Source of the DNA: Cyclina sinensis
Lineage: Eukaryota; Mollusca; Bivalvia; Venerida; Veneridae
Length of the DNA stretch: 64,000 bases
Direction of reading: 5' to 3'
NCBI GenBank assembly: GCA_012932295.1
Contig: JAAONU010000011.1
Span: forward strand, 41,170,352-41,234,351
Part shown: in pieces, positions 1-10,084 of the stretch
How positions within the stretch are numbered: the stretch's first letter is position 1
Layout: the number at the start of each line of letters is the position of its first letter
Notes under the pieces: model-generated
The model's input: the letters and a program-made list of their open reading frames with translations, nothing else
Database searches by the model: none
What the model was told of the DNA's origin: nothing
Made by a program: the position numbers and the translations under genes

Positions 1-1600
1 ATCTTGCCACAAAGCCTGTAAGTGCAGTTCATGATTAGCAGGCATTGACAAGCTGAGATATAGAATTTTTTAGATATATCTAATAGTAAATAAATACATA
101 TACTTTAATATGGATTTAGAATCAAAAAGCCTATATATGAAATGATTGTAAACATAGTCACATGGTGTGAATGATCATTTAAAAATGAAATGAAGTTTAT
201 GCCTATTGTATAGTAAAAGGATACTGAATATTTATAGAAATGGTTATTAACTGGAGTTCATACTGAAGACTTATTGTTAATGTTAATTTGTTTTTATAAA
301 ACATACTGATTTTGCCATTTAAAGACATATTTTTATGAGGATTTTGATTTGCATCTTTTAGGAGTATTTGAACATTTTATTTATGTTGTATGTCTTAACA
401 GAAGTTACTAATAAAAGATGATAAAGGAATTTCTTCATTTTCAATGGTTTCATTTAAAGTTTTCACTTTTCAGAGAATCAAATTTCAATTATAATTATGT
501 CTGCAATGGCAGAACAATTAGACAGGAAAATCTTTTAAAATGACTGATACAGAAACAGCAATACAACCTTTGAAATGTTTAAAGATAGACTCACAAACCA
601 GTTTTTCACATAGCTGAAGATAAGTACAAAATTAATGAGGGCCATATTCAGCCGATTGGTTCATCTGCATGAAAAAGTTACTATAACTTTTCTATTCTTC
701 CTGTTGCATTTATTGTATTTTCACTTTCCTACTGCTGGTTCAAATTTCATGACAGGATTTTTATCCTGACTAGAACAAGCTTCAAATCATGAAAATACAC
801 AAAAATGTGAACAATTTTCATATTTTGCGAAATGAGCTCAAACTTTAATGCTCGCCACCTGGTGTGTTTATTCAACCTGTAAGGTCTCGAATCAGTGAAT
901 ATCTTTAGTACTGTTCATTTGAAATATTGCGTATATTTTAATTCAATTCCATTCAGATTTGTTTATGGCAACATGATCAATATGATGTTACAAAATATTC
1001 AAAATATCAATGAGTAATAATTCAGAAAAAGCGATGAAATTTTGAATATTTATCACACAATTTAACGAGATTTAGCTTCAAGAAAATGGAAATGAGAAAT
1101 TAATAATTACCATAACAGTTTATCGTTACTCATATCTCAGGTAAGTTTTTTTAACTCTGTATACTTTGATCTATATTGCTCTCAAATTTACTCTTTTTAG
1201 AAAAATATCTAATGTGATACAGAAGAACTCTTCTCAAGACAAAAAAAAATCGAATCGCACTTTTTGTGGTTATCTACTCTGTGTACAAGCGATAACTCTT
1301 TTCTCATCTGTAACACACAGCTAGTTCTACTTGTAACCAACGCCATCAGAAAATAAAACATTCTTAGAACATGACAATAACGTGAAGTCACTGAGTAAAG
1401 CCGTCATACCCGCGAGAGAAAAGCGAACTAATTTTAAGGGGATATCTTATGTCCAATGAAACGGCGCGAATGGAATATTTGTCTTTTTGATAAAATATTG
1501 ATATTAGAATCTAAGTCTAATTCTTAAACCGATAAATGAAGGTGGCATACAACATCCAGTAATTTACCCGTTTTATTTTATTTTATTTTTTTTCAGGCCT
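1..1600. other. AT-rich upstream region, no feature recognised
   Basis: Stops are dense in all frames and no repeat family recognisable elsewhere in the window is present. It should contain the promoter or 5' exons of the claudin-like gene, but I cannot place a start site. Confidence 0.4.
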
Positions 1601-1616
1601 GTTATCAAAAGGAAAC

Positions 1617-3877
1617 ATGTTTGGTCAGATGACAGATCAACTACCGCAGTTACCGAGACGCTTGTTCCGGGCAACGATAATTCTCTTCATTGTCGGTCTC
1701 TGTTTTACGGTCATTGGTGCGTGCATGCCGTTCTGGTACATTGTCACAGACACCATTCATGCTGGAGTGTTTCAGTCCTGTCTTTGGGCTTTCAAAAGAT
1801 GCTCCTCCAACAATGATGATGGCATTCGGTATAAGGATGGTAATTTAATAACGTTATTGTTTTTTTTCTTTCCAATCAAAACCTTGTTTGACAGCCCGGT
1901 TTCACCTATACGTAACATCCTATTTCTTTTTCTGTCTAATATAAATATCAGCTAACCTGAATATTATTGTATATAATGTTATTTCAGGGCAGTCTAAAAA
2001 CTGCTTATTGACTTTCGTTCAAGGTCAGCTACTCCAGCACAGCTTTATCAATTGAAATGCATGAGTTGTCTTTCGTCTACATATGCTGTTGTAATGCTGC
2101 CGACTCAACATAATCTCACCTTATCTCATTTTAATTTAGAAAAAATCACTAAGTCCTAAATTCCAAATTTTGCATTCCTGTATTTAATCTATTGTCATTT
2201 GTTCACTTGCCTTTTTTATCTTCTGCACAGTTGACTTCTACGATCTGTTGTGGGGACTCACCCTTACTGGCATGTTCCTACTGCTGCTGTCTCTGGTTTT
2301 CTTGTTTATGTACATATTCCGTAAGACAGTGGACCATTGTAAAATAGCCATTGGGATTTTTGTGTCCGTCTGTGTTTTTATTGGAAGTAAGTATGATTTC
2401 AGAGGCTACTGTAAAATGTCTGAGGTGCGTCATAAATGCTTTAAAGGGGCTGTGCTCCAGATGACAAAAAAAAGAAAGTTTTCTTGTTTTATTATAAATT
2501 TCTTGTAATATTTATGAATAATGCTTAAAAATTAACTTACTGACAAAAAATAAGTCAGATAATCACATTATAAATTGATTTTTTTCCTTTCATAGTGCTA
2601 TACCGTAACGCGACGGTATACCTATATCGTATAACATTTAAAGTAAATAATTGTTATTTCAGTTGCAGTGATAAGTGGTGACACTAAAACAAAGCATTGG
2701 AAAAAGTTTGTTAACATGAGGGTCCAGAGTTCAAATCAAGCTGAAGCGAATATATTTTTTTTGTTCTATTTTTACTTTTGTAATCAGTTTTGAAGTAAAA
2801 TAGCATGTTGTTATAATCTCACGGCATCTAGATATTTAATTTATGTAAAAAATATTTTTATATCAAATCTGGAGTACAGCTCCTTTAAGTTTTACATTTT
2901 TAATGGTGAAAATTGATGAGATTTTGAAACGTACCAAGTATGTATGTATAATTCGATCATAATCCATTAAGTGGTATGCTGTTTCATGTTCAGCAAAAGT
3001 GTATATGATGTCCGCGATGGTGGCGTTAACAACCAAATACTATATTCTACTCATGCAATTCCCTTAGAGAAATCTAGAATGTTCATTACAAAATAAGTTA
3101 TAAATAAAAATGCCTAAGCTTTAACTTATATCCTCTTTTGTCTTTGCTTTTGTAAAAAAACTGTTTGACTCGCGTAGATTGTTGTAAAATTGATCATATT
3201 TTCATGCTATATACAAAGAACAAACATTGTTTTAACTTTTTCTTCTGTTTTATCTCCTCGAAAAACAAAGGCCTCGGTAAAATGCCTCCACGAAGACCTA
3301 AGTACGGATTTTTTTTCTCATTCTGAAGATAATTATTTTAAGTTGGCTAAGAAGTCTGCTGCGTCGTCTAAAGATTCAGGAACGATGCCTTCTACCACAA
3401 AGTTATAGCTATCAATGTAAGACTTAGAAATACCACAGCCAGGATTATCACTATCTAAGTTGCTTTCTATCAAAGCGAACAGAGAACTTTACTTTCAGGT
3501 TTGGGTAGCTTTACAGAATAATGTATACACTGACATATATATCGATTGTTTTTCAGTATGTACTTATTCTAGCAGCCTTGATCATTTACGTTGATGCCTT
3601 TGTTGATGTTGGTGTCCGAATAGCAGATGTTTTCGAGGACATTGGCTGGGCGTGGTACATGACGCTTCTCGGCTTGGTGTTACTGGTTGCCGGCTTCGTA
3701 TGCTTTATTCTGCACATGTTTTTCATGGTTTACGGAAGTGACGACACACCGGATCTAACGACAAGAAGTTACACCAACCAGCAAACTTCAAATAGAGACT
3801 ATTACTGGCAGACAGAGAAGGCACTGACATTTGAATGCAAAGGAGGTTGTTGTTCAGTAATTACTAGAGGCAACTGA
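1617..3877 (+). CDS. Claudin/PMP22-like four-transmembrane protein, split gene (exons 1617-1839, 2231-2386, 3557-3877)
   Basis: Exon 1 opens with ATG at 1617 and ends before a GT at 1840 (phase 1). Exon 2 follows a TCTGCACAG acceptor and joins in frame. Exon 3 follows TTTTTCAG and stops at 3877. Exon 1 encodes TM1 (about residues 17-42), then an extracellular loop with Trp40 and the pattern GVFQSC-6aa-C (Cys55, Cys62), which resembles the W/GLW-C-C signature of the claudin/PMP22/EMP superfamily. Exon 2 gives TM2 and the start of TM3; exon 3 gives the rest of TM3, TM4 and a cytoplasmic tail rich in polar residues and ending in a Cys cluster. Known family members are junctional or membrane-organising tetraspans; a junction role here is inference. 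Oddity: the best exon-2 donor (GTAAGT at 2387) leaves phase 1 but exon 3 reads open only in phase 0. Either a small exon is missed in 2390-3556, or another site is used: donor 2391 with acceptor 3516 is in phase but lengthens TM3. Confidence 0.7.
2445..2884 (+). mobile_element. TTAA-flanked MITE with tRNA-like core, copy 1
   Basis: About 440 bp, flanked by TTAA at 2441-2444 and 2885-2888. The ends are inverted repeats: AGGGGCTGTGCTCCAGAT on the left and the complement of AGGAGCTGTACTCCAGAT on the right. TTAA duplications are typical of piggyBac/Kolobok-type cut-and-paste transposons; no transposase is present, so it is non-autonomous. The interior (about 2663-2750) has a tRNA-like layout ending in a B-box-like GAGTTCAAATC. 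It lies in the second intron of the claudin-like gene, in the sense direction. A second copy sits inverted at 18627-19056. Confidence 0.75.
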
Positions 3878-4133
3878 CAGAAAAAAACGACCTTTATGAT
3901 AGACGTTCCAGCAAATAACGAGCAGTTTCATGAAAAAGAAAACTATGCAGTGTTCATCCAACTAGAAAACACAATAAGCTTTAAAGTCGCTCGTCCGGTG
4001 ACTTTCCTTTGAAGATTTCGCAGACATTTATATTATTGATACTTATCTGGACAACATCAACTTGCGAATACACAAGCCTTCGTTAAAAATAGAGAAATTT
4101 CATACTTATTTATGTAAAATTCTTCATGTTTAA

Positions 4134-4139
4134 AATAAA
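4134..4139 (+). terminator. Candidate polyadenylation signal of the claudin-like gene
   Basis: AATAAA lies about 260 bp after the stop codon at 3877, a normal 3' UTR distance. No second equally close signal is seen. Confidence 0.45.
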
Positions 4140-4149
4140 TTTGTGTGCT

Positions 4150-5490
4150 TCTATAAGACCATTCATCTTGTATGAAATAGCTGGAGTACGAGAGAGTAAA
4201 AGTTATCATTTGTTACAACAGATTCTTATAAGTTATAGTAATTGTCGAAGGCTGTGAAATTCAGTTGCTAACAGTCTGATTAAAACCATATCCGGTATAA
4301 TTGCACTTTGTGGCAGTGTAGTGCTTCAATGCAAAGCCTTACGACAGAAGTAACTCATTTAGAGGTTAAAAACATTTGCAATTTGAAGAAACAAATTCCT
4401 CTATTGGGATTGTTTTGTGTTTTAAGTCAGCTTTGGCTGGATGTAGTCGAAGAGGTCTTGTTACCGGAAGTTTCCCATATTTTTCACCTAAGAAATTATA
4501 ACTCTGTACATTACTTATTTCATACAATTTCTTGTTAAATATGCATGTTTACTAATCTCCAACTATTAGTTCGAAAATGTAAAAATAATATCTGATTTGT
4601 TGTCAGGTATGCTGTATAAATGACAACATAGATTTAAGATGTCTAACAGTGTCTATTAATCATTTGCTTTTCTGCGATTTATAGAATTGTTTGATTGATT
4701 GATGGATCTGAAATATGTACTTCTATGTGACCCATTGAAATTCAACATAAAATAAACGTATTCATTGTAAAAGGTTAAAGGTCGTAGTAACCTCAATATT
4801 TAGGCTTATATATTTGCAAGTCTTCAATGCAGTCTGTGACTTTTTTCAAATTTAACTCATTCTCAATAAAATTAAAATTACATAACTTTTTACTTTAGTT
4901 TTATCGTTTGGTCTAGATTAATGCTGCATAAATACAGTCTCGAAATATCCCGTGATTTGCACCTTGTTTTGAATTGTTGACATTAAAATAACCAAGTGCG
5001 ACCGCGTGGTATTTCTGTGACAGTCGCCACAGCAGACCTTCAGTGCTTAGATATAATGTAGAAACTGTCAAATATTATTTTTATTCTTATCAAAATGTTA
5101 TGTTTTATAAAAACTTACAATATTTATTTATTGATACAGTATATTTTAAATAAGTTGTTCCTGGCAAGTTCTTGTTTTCTGTCTTCGATGTTTTCAAGGC
5201 AGTTTCAAAGACAAGGGTCCTTTCGTATAACTGCCAAAAGTATAAAGATGTCAAAGCTCGCCAAGAACTCTGTTGAGTGTGTCAGGGACACCGCTGTTCA
5301 TTAAGACACGAGTCTTAAAACATGAGAATCGTTAGAAAACATCAATTGCAATGAATTGTTACACATTTTTTGATATGAAAAAAAAAACGATATGTAGTTC
5401 AGTAAAATTGACTAAGACCAATGCTTTTTACAGTAAAATTGTAAAAGCATTCCGAGATTTCATTCACTTAGGCTAACCTATTCATCCCTG
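4150..5490. other. Intergenic DNA, no feature recognised
   Basis: AT-rich sequence between the claudin-like gene and the 29-bp minisatellite. The short open frames near 4308 and 5095 have no family resemblance and no splice context, so they are treated as chance. Confidence 0.4.
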
Positions 5491-5493
5491 TGA

Positions 5494-5956
5494 ACTACGT
5501 CATTCATTAGTAAAGGACTGTAACTACGTCATTCATCAGTAAAGGACTGTAACTACGTCATTCATCAGTAAAGGACAGTAACTACGTCATTCATCAGTAA
5601 AGGACAGTAACTACGTCATTCATCAGTAAAGGACTGTAACTACGTCATTCATCAGTAAAGGACTGTAACTACGTCATTCATCAGTAAAGGACAGTAACTA
5701 CGTCATTCATCAGTAAAGGACTGTAACTACGTCATTCATCAGTAAAGGACAGTAACTACGTCATTCATCAGTAAAGGACTGTAACTACGTCATTCATCAG
5801 TAAAGGACAGTAACTACGTCATTCATCAGTGAAGGACTGTAACTACGTCATTCATCAGTAAAGGACTGTAACTACGTCATTCATCAGTAAAGGACTGTAA
5901 CTACGTCATTCATTAGTAAAGGACTGTAACTACGTCATTCATCAGTAAAGGACTGT
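5494..5956. repeat. 29-bp minisatellite, about 16 copies
   Basis: Tandem unit starting ACTACGTCATTCATCAGTAA and ending AGGACTGTA, nearly identical over 16 copies. The main variation is T or A at one position (GGACTGTA/GGACAGTA) and C or T in CATCAG/CATTAG. The period is not a multiple of three and no frame is long open. Each unit contains TGACGTAG on the minus strand, which resembles an ATF/CREB half site. Confidence 0.95.
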
Positions 5957-5959
5957 TTA

Positions 5960-6840
5960 CCGACAAGGCTGCTTGAAATAACTAATATTATATTTGCAGA
6001 TTCAGCACATAATAAGACAGTTCAGAACAAAACTTAGCTAAGTATTTCATGGAGATTGTCAACCCTCTAAAAATCTCAAACGGTTTGTCCTTATCACTAA
6101 CAACATTGTTTTCACATTATTACAAAACAATACATCCGCTTGGCGTAAAGCAACGCATGTGTTTAAGCAAAACTTTGTAAACATCTTCGTAAATTTTGAG
6201 TAATAGAAGACAATTGATGTGAATATTCAGTTAAAAGCTCTTTTATTATAAAAAGACACAGTTTTTTTTTGTCTGAAATACATGACCATTTGAAAAAGAA
6301 CTATATTTCACTCGAAAGAATTTCCCTTGAATGGATGTCTTAAAGTTAGGAGGGCATACGTAATCTCGTCCCGCTTCATACTCTTCTTCCAGTCTGAATA
6401 GATAAAATTTAGTTTTTAGCTCTTTTTTTTATAACCAGAGAGAGAGAGAGAGTTTCAGAACATACCAAACGTTTATACGTACATATACTGCGGCTTATTT
6501 TCAGCTGAAATAAACTTGATGATTACTGAAACAACAGGGAAAATAAGTCTGTGTTGAAATTGCTTCCAACTTTATGTAGAGGTTTTCCCCTTATCGTTTC
6601 AGTTAAGCAGCTATAGCGTGTAATTAAAAGTAAGCGCAGTAATATTGAAATACATTCCAGGAATTTTTATTTTCCTTCTCTGATAAAGAATACTTTATAG
6701 TGTTGTATACGTGAGCTGTATGGAATGAATACATCAGGAATCTTTATATAATAATGGCATAGAGTACACTCATTGGCAAATAAGTCTGTTTCTTTTTATG
6801 TCGTGTCTGTTTTCTGTACAGCAATTGAAATTTTCCATGT
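5960..6840. other. Intergenic DNA with a short GA microsatellite
   Basis: Contains a GA run near 6437-6453 and otherwise unremarkable AT-rich sequence. It includes the presumed 3' UTR of the minus-strand globin; I could not place a convincing AATAAA on that strand. Confidence 0.4.
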
Positions 6841-6879
6841 TTAATACACTTCATGTTCCATACTACATCTTCCTTATAT

Positions 6880-9690
6880 TCAGTCAGCTTGGTTTTCAAG
6901 GGTGGCCATGTGTTCTTCCATCACAGCAGCGATCACATCCAGTGTTTTTGTCCATGCATCAGTGGTAAATTCGTTCGCATCGGTAACATCTTGTACAAGT
7001 TTCACAAACACACCGAATGCATCCTAAAATTGAGACAGTAATACCTTAATGGTTACAATATTAATTGATTAAACGAGTTATATACAATTGTGCGTTATAC
7101 AAGAAAGTGTGTGCTTTCCTCTAATGTTTTTCATATTGATTTGAAACTCAAGTCTTTGCTACTAATAACATCCCGTCGTTTTTAGTCAGTAATTGAGCTG
7201 ATAGGAGAAACTGAAGTAAAATGTTTTGAAGAATAAACACTTGGGCCTTGTATGCATGTTAGTTATTTTTTAATATTTCGGACAACTTAGGTTTCAGACT
7301 TTTGAACCGGGTCGGTGTGAAAACACAGTTGTTTACCTTCTTATATACATGTAGTTGTAAAGTATGCAAATAATAATAAGTTAAGATTTTTCGTTCACAT
7401 GCATGTTTAGGTCCAAGTGATATTCCTTGTACCTATGGTTTTACCCTAAGAAAATAACCAATGTTAGACAGAGATAGATGGACAGATCAACAGAAAATTT
7501 TATAAGAACGATTACCCACCTTAAATTCTTGTATCCGTATATGTCGTCTGAAATGATTTGCCGCCTGTTTCTGTATCAATATTACCAAACACTCTTCATC
7601 GTCTAGATTATCAACAAATGAAGCCAAACCAAGTTTGAAATTCATGATGTGCGCGCGCAGCTTTGTTGACTTTCGTATTTCTTCGATTTCCATTCCATCG
7701 AATGTTTTGAATGCTGCTCTTATTTTTGGATAATTTTCGAACAACCTGTGAAATAAAAAACAAGAGGGCCATGATGGCCCTGGATCGCTAACCTGTGAAC
7801 TTTGGCTGTGAGAATGCTGTTAAGGAGGTGATATTTGAGGGCAAATATAAGCAAAAATCTATTTTTAGATCTAGAGGCCATTTTGTGCAAAAGAGCAGAA
7901 CAGTCAGAGCAATTTTAATAGTGAGGGCAAATAAAAGCAAAAAATCTATTTTTAGATCTGGTGGCCATTTTGTGCAAAAGAGCAGAACAGTCAGAGCAAT
8001 TTTAATAGAAAGTATGTAAGGAAATTTCTGTAAAATTGGTCAGAAAATCACCTTGCACTTTGGATGGAGATGTTGTTTGATTTTTTCCCTATTTTTTAGC
8101 TTTTGCAGCCCTTAAGTGCAGTGGAGCAGAACGAATTGACAAATATAAAAAAGGGCATTATCAGGAAATTTTCTATAAATTTTGAAGGAAAATGGCTGAG
8201 CAGTTTTAGAGGAGATGTCATTTGAAGCCAGATATTGACGAAAATATATTTTTAGCTCTGGCAACCATTTTGTTAAATGAAGCGGAACCCTTTTTATCAA
8301 TTTAATTAGAGGGCTCTGTAAGAAAAATTTCTGTGAAATTTGGTGGAAAATCACCATGCTGTTTAGGAGGAGGTGTTGTTTTAATTTTCTTTATTTTTAG
8401 TAGAAGGGGTTAGAGCGCTAGTACTCCCGATCCGGAAGCTGCTGGTTCGAATCCCACCTGGGGCGAGAGTCTCCAGTGCTATTCCACACTTTCCCCGCAA
8501 GTACTGGTTTAAACCCAGGAAGCTGTCATCGAGAGGGATTAATATAAGTTACAATAACTTGCTTCCCAATCGATGTAAAATAAATAACCAGAACTAAAAA
8601 TTTGTAATGGAGCCAAACAGTTTGAGCAGTTTTAGAAAAGAGTAATATAAGGAACATTTCTGTCAAGGTTGGTTTAAATGGCAAGGTGGTTTTGGGGGAG
8701 ATGTCATTTAAAGCCAAATATTAACAAAAATCTTTTCATAGCTCTGGCACCATTTTGATTAATGGAGCGGAATAATCTGAGCAATTTTAATAGAAGGCTA
8801 AGTAAGGAACATTTTTGTTAAATGTGGTGGAAAATTACCTTGCAGTTTAGGAGGAGATGTGTTTCAATTTTTTTTCTATTTCAAGCTTTTGCAACCCTTA
8901 TGTGCAATGAAGCGAAACGGTTTGAGAAATTTTAGGAAAGGGCAATATAATGAACATTTCTGTCACAGTTTGCTTAAAATGACAATTTGGTTTTAAAGGA
9001 GATGTCATGTAAAGCTAAATATTGGTGAAAATCTATTTTTAGCTCTTGTGGCCAGTTTGTTCAATGGAGCGGAACCGTTTTAGCAATTTTAAAGAGGTCT
9101 ATGTAAGAAACATTTCTATGAAATTTGGTGAAAAATCACCTTGCCGTTTACGAGGAGATGTCTTTTTTCTATTTTTAGCTTTTGCAGCCCTTAGAGCGGA
9201 ACGGTTTGAGCAACATTAGAAATGAGCAATATAAGGTTAAGTTTGGTTAAAATAGGCGTGTGGTTTAGGAGATGATGTCATTTAAAGTAAAATGTTGACG
9301 ACGGACACAAGGTGTTCACAATAGCTTACCCTGAGCATTTGCTCAGGTAAGCTAAAAACAAACCATTATTGTATTTGAATCTGCGAATCCGATGTCTTCA
9401 CGGACGCTTTTCGAATATCAAAATGGTGAGTGTTTTATTCTTCTTTTCATTTTTGTTTGTTTGTCCAGTCAGTGTCACAATGTTGTCATGTTTGTTTCTT
9501 ATCAGGAATGAGTTGCTCTGATGAGGCACATCTTTTCGTTAATAAAAAAACATTTTAAAAAATAAATACAACACCTAATGAATAATTCGATTCCGTTTGT
9601 TTTCCAGGAAGCAGCTAGTTTCTTCCAGTTTTCCCTCACGACATCTTTTTCCCTTTCCGTCAGTCCTGTCGTAGAATTGGTCGTGTCCAT
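6880..9690 (-). CDS. Globin, three exons (9690-9575, 7745-7520, 7023-6880)
   Basis: Heme-binding oxygen carrier or sensor of the animal globin family, predicted 161 residues, intracellular (no signal peptide). Exon 1 begins at ATG 9690, ends before GT at 9574 in phase 2, and carries the A and B helices (LTEREKDVVRENWKKLAASW). Exon 2 runs from acceptor CACAG to AAG/GTGGGT in phase 0. Exon 3 follows TTTTAG and ends at TGA 6880. The two introns fall at the positions and phases classical for animal globins (B12.2 and G7.0). Key residues are present: CD1 Phe in KIRAAF, distal E7 His in LRAH, proximal F8 His in AANHF. E11 is Phe rather than the usual Val/Leu/Ile, by alignment to myoglobin. The frame is intact and both introns have GT-AG ends, so it is probably functional. 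Intron 1 (about 1.8 kb) is almost entirely a dispersed repeat. The member type (cytoplasmic hemoglobin, cytoglobin-like or other) cannot be told from sequence alone. Confidence 0.93.
7759..9358 (+). repeat. Dispersed tandem-block repeat filling globin intron 1
   Basis: Starts AACAAGAGGGCCATGATGGC and ends CTGAGCATTTGCTCAGGTAA plus GCTAAAAA. Both ends contain short palindromes (GGGCCATGATGGCCC; CTGAGCATTTGCTCAG). The body is a series of roughly 150-bp diverged units, each with ATTTTTAGCTCTGG, AATGGAGCGGAAC, and AAAATCACCTTGC. I recognise the termini as a repeat type common in bivalve sequences; the transposition mechanism is unknown to me. It is interrupted by a SINE at about 8404-8585. The 35150-35850 element ends in a similar way. 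Confidence 0.8.
8404..8585 (+). mobile_element. tRNA-derived SINE, copy 1 (family with ATCGATGTAAAATAAATAA tail)
   Basis: Pol III A-box-like GGGTTAGAGCGCTAG near 8408 and a perfect B-box GGTTCGAATCC at 8444-8454, followed by a body containing GAAGCTGTCATCGAGAGGG and the 3' end AATCGATGTAAAATAAATAA. The tail is shared with the truncated copy at 51900-52060 and, more distantly, with the minus-strand element at 19770-19985. It is nested in the intron repeat. Confidence 0.8.
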
Positions 9691-9699
9691 AACTTAACT

Positions 9700-10080
9700 G
9701 TCTTTTCTGAATAATAATAAGAAGAAAGCGACTGTGTAATTATTGAAATTAAAAAGAATATACATGTACAAGAATAGGCCACTGAAATCTTTCATTCCTG
9801 AATGAAAGTGCTGCTTGTCCCTAATATTGAGGTCTTTATCTAATACATCCATTGCCTTCTCTCTTACATAAAACTTCAGTCGTTCGGTAAATTAAAACAC
9901 ACACACACACACACACACATACGCGTTTATGGAGAAAAGTCACTACACAAACTACGACCCGGAATATGACTACAGTACCTTCCAGTAAACGTAGGCGAGT
10001 ATAAATTTAACGCTGCATTGTATACACATTAAATGTAACCATTGTGGGTAAATCGTCTTGGAAACGATCAATACAAACAA
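9700..10080. other. Globin 5' flank with an AC microsatellite
   Basis: An AC run at about 9897-9918 is followed by ACGCGTTTATGGAGAAAAGTCACTACA, which resembles the end motif of the segment repeats at 11540, 14800 and 45460. The globin promoter should lie here on the minus strand, but no clear TATA box is seen. Confidence 0.4.
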
Positions 10081-10084
10081 TTTT

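Noticed and set aside
3190..3480. Extra coding exon in intron 2 of the claudin-like gene
   Set aside because: The 72-codon frame is polar and unlike a tetraspan segment, lacks a matching donor and phase, and could be a transposon scrap.
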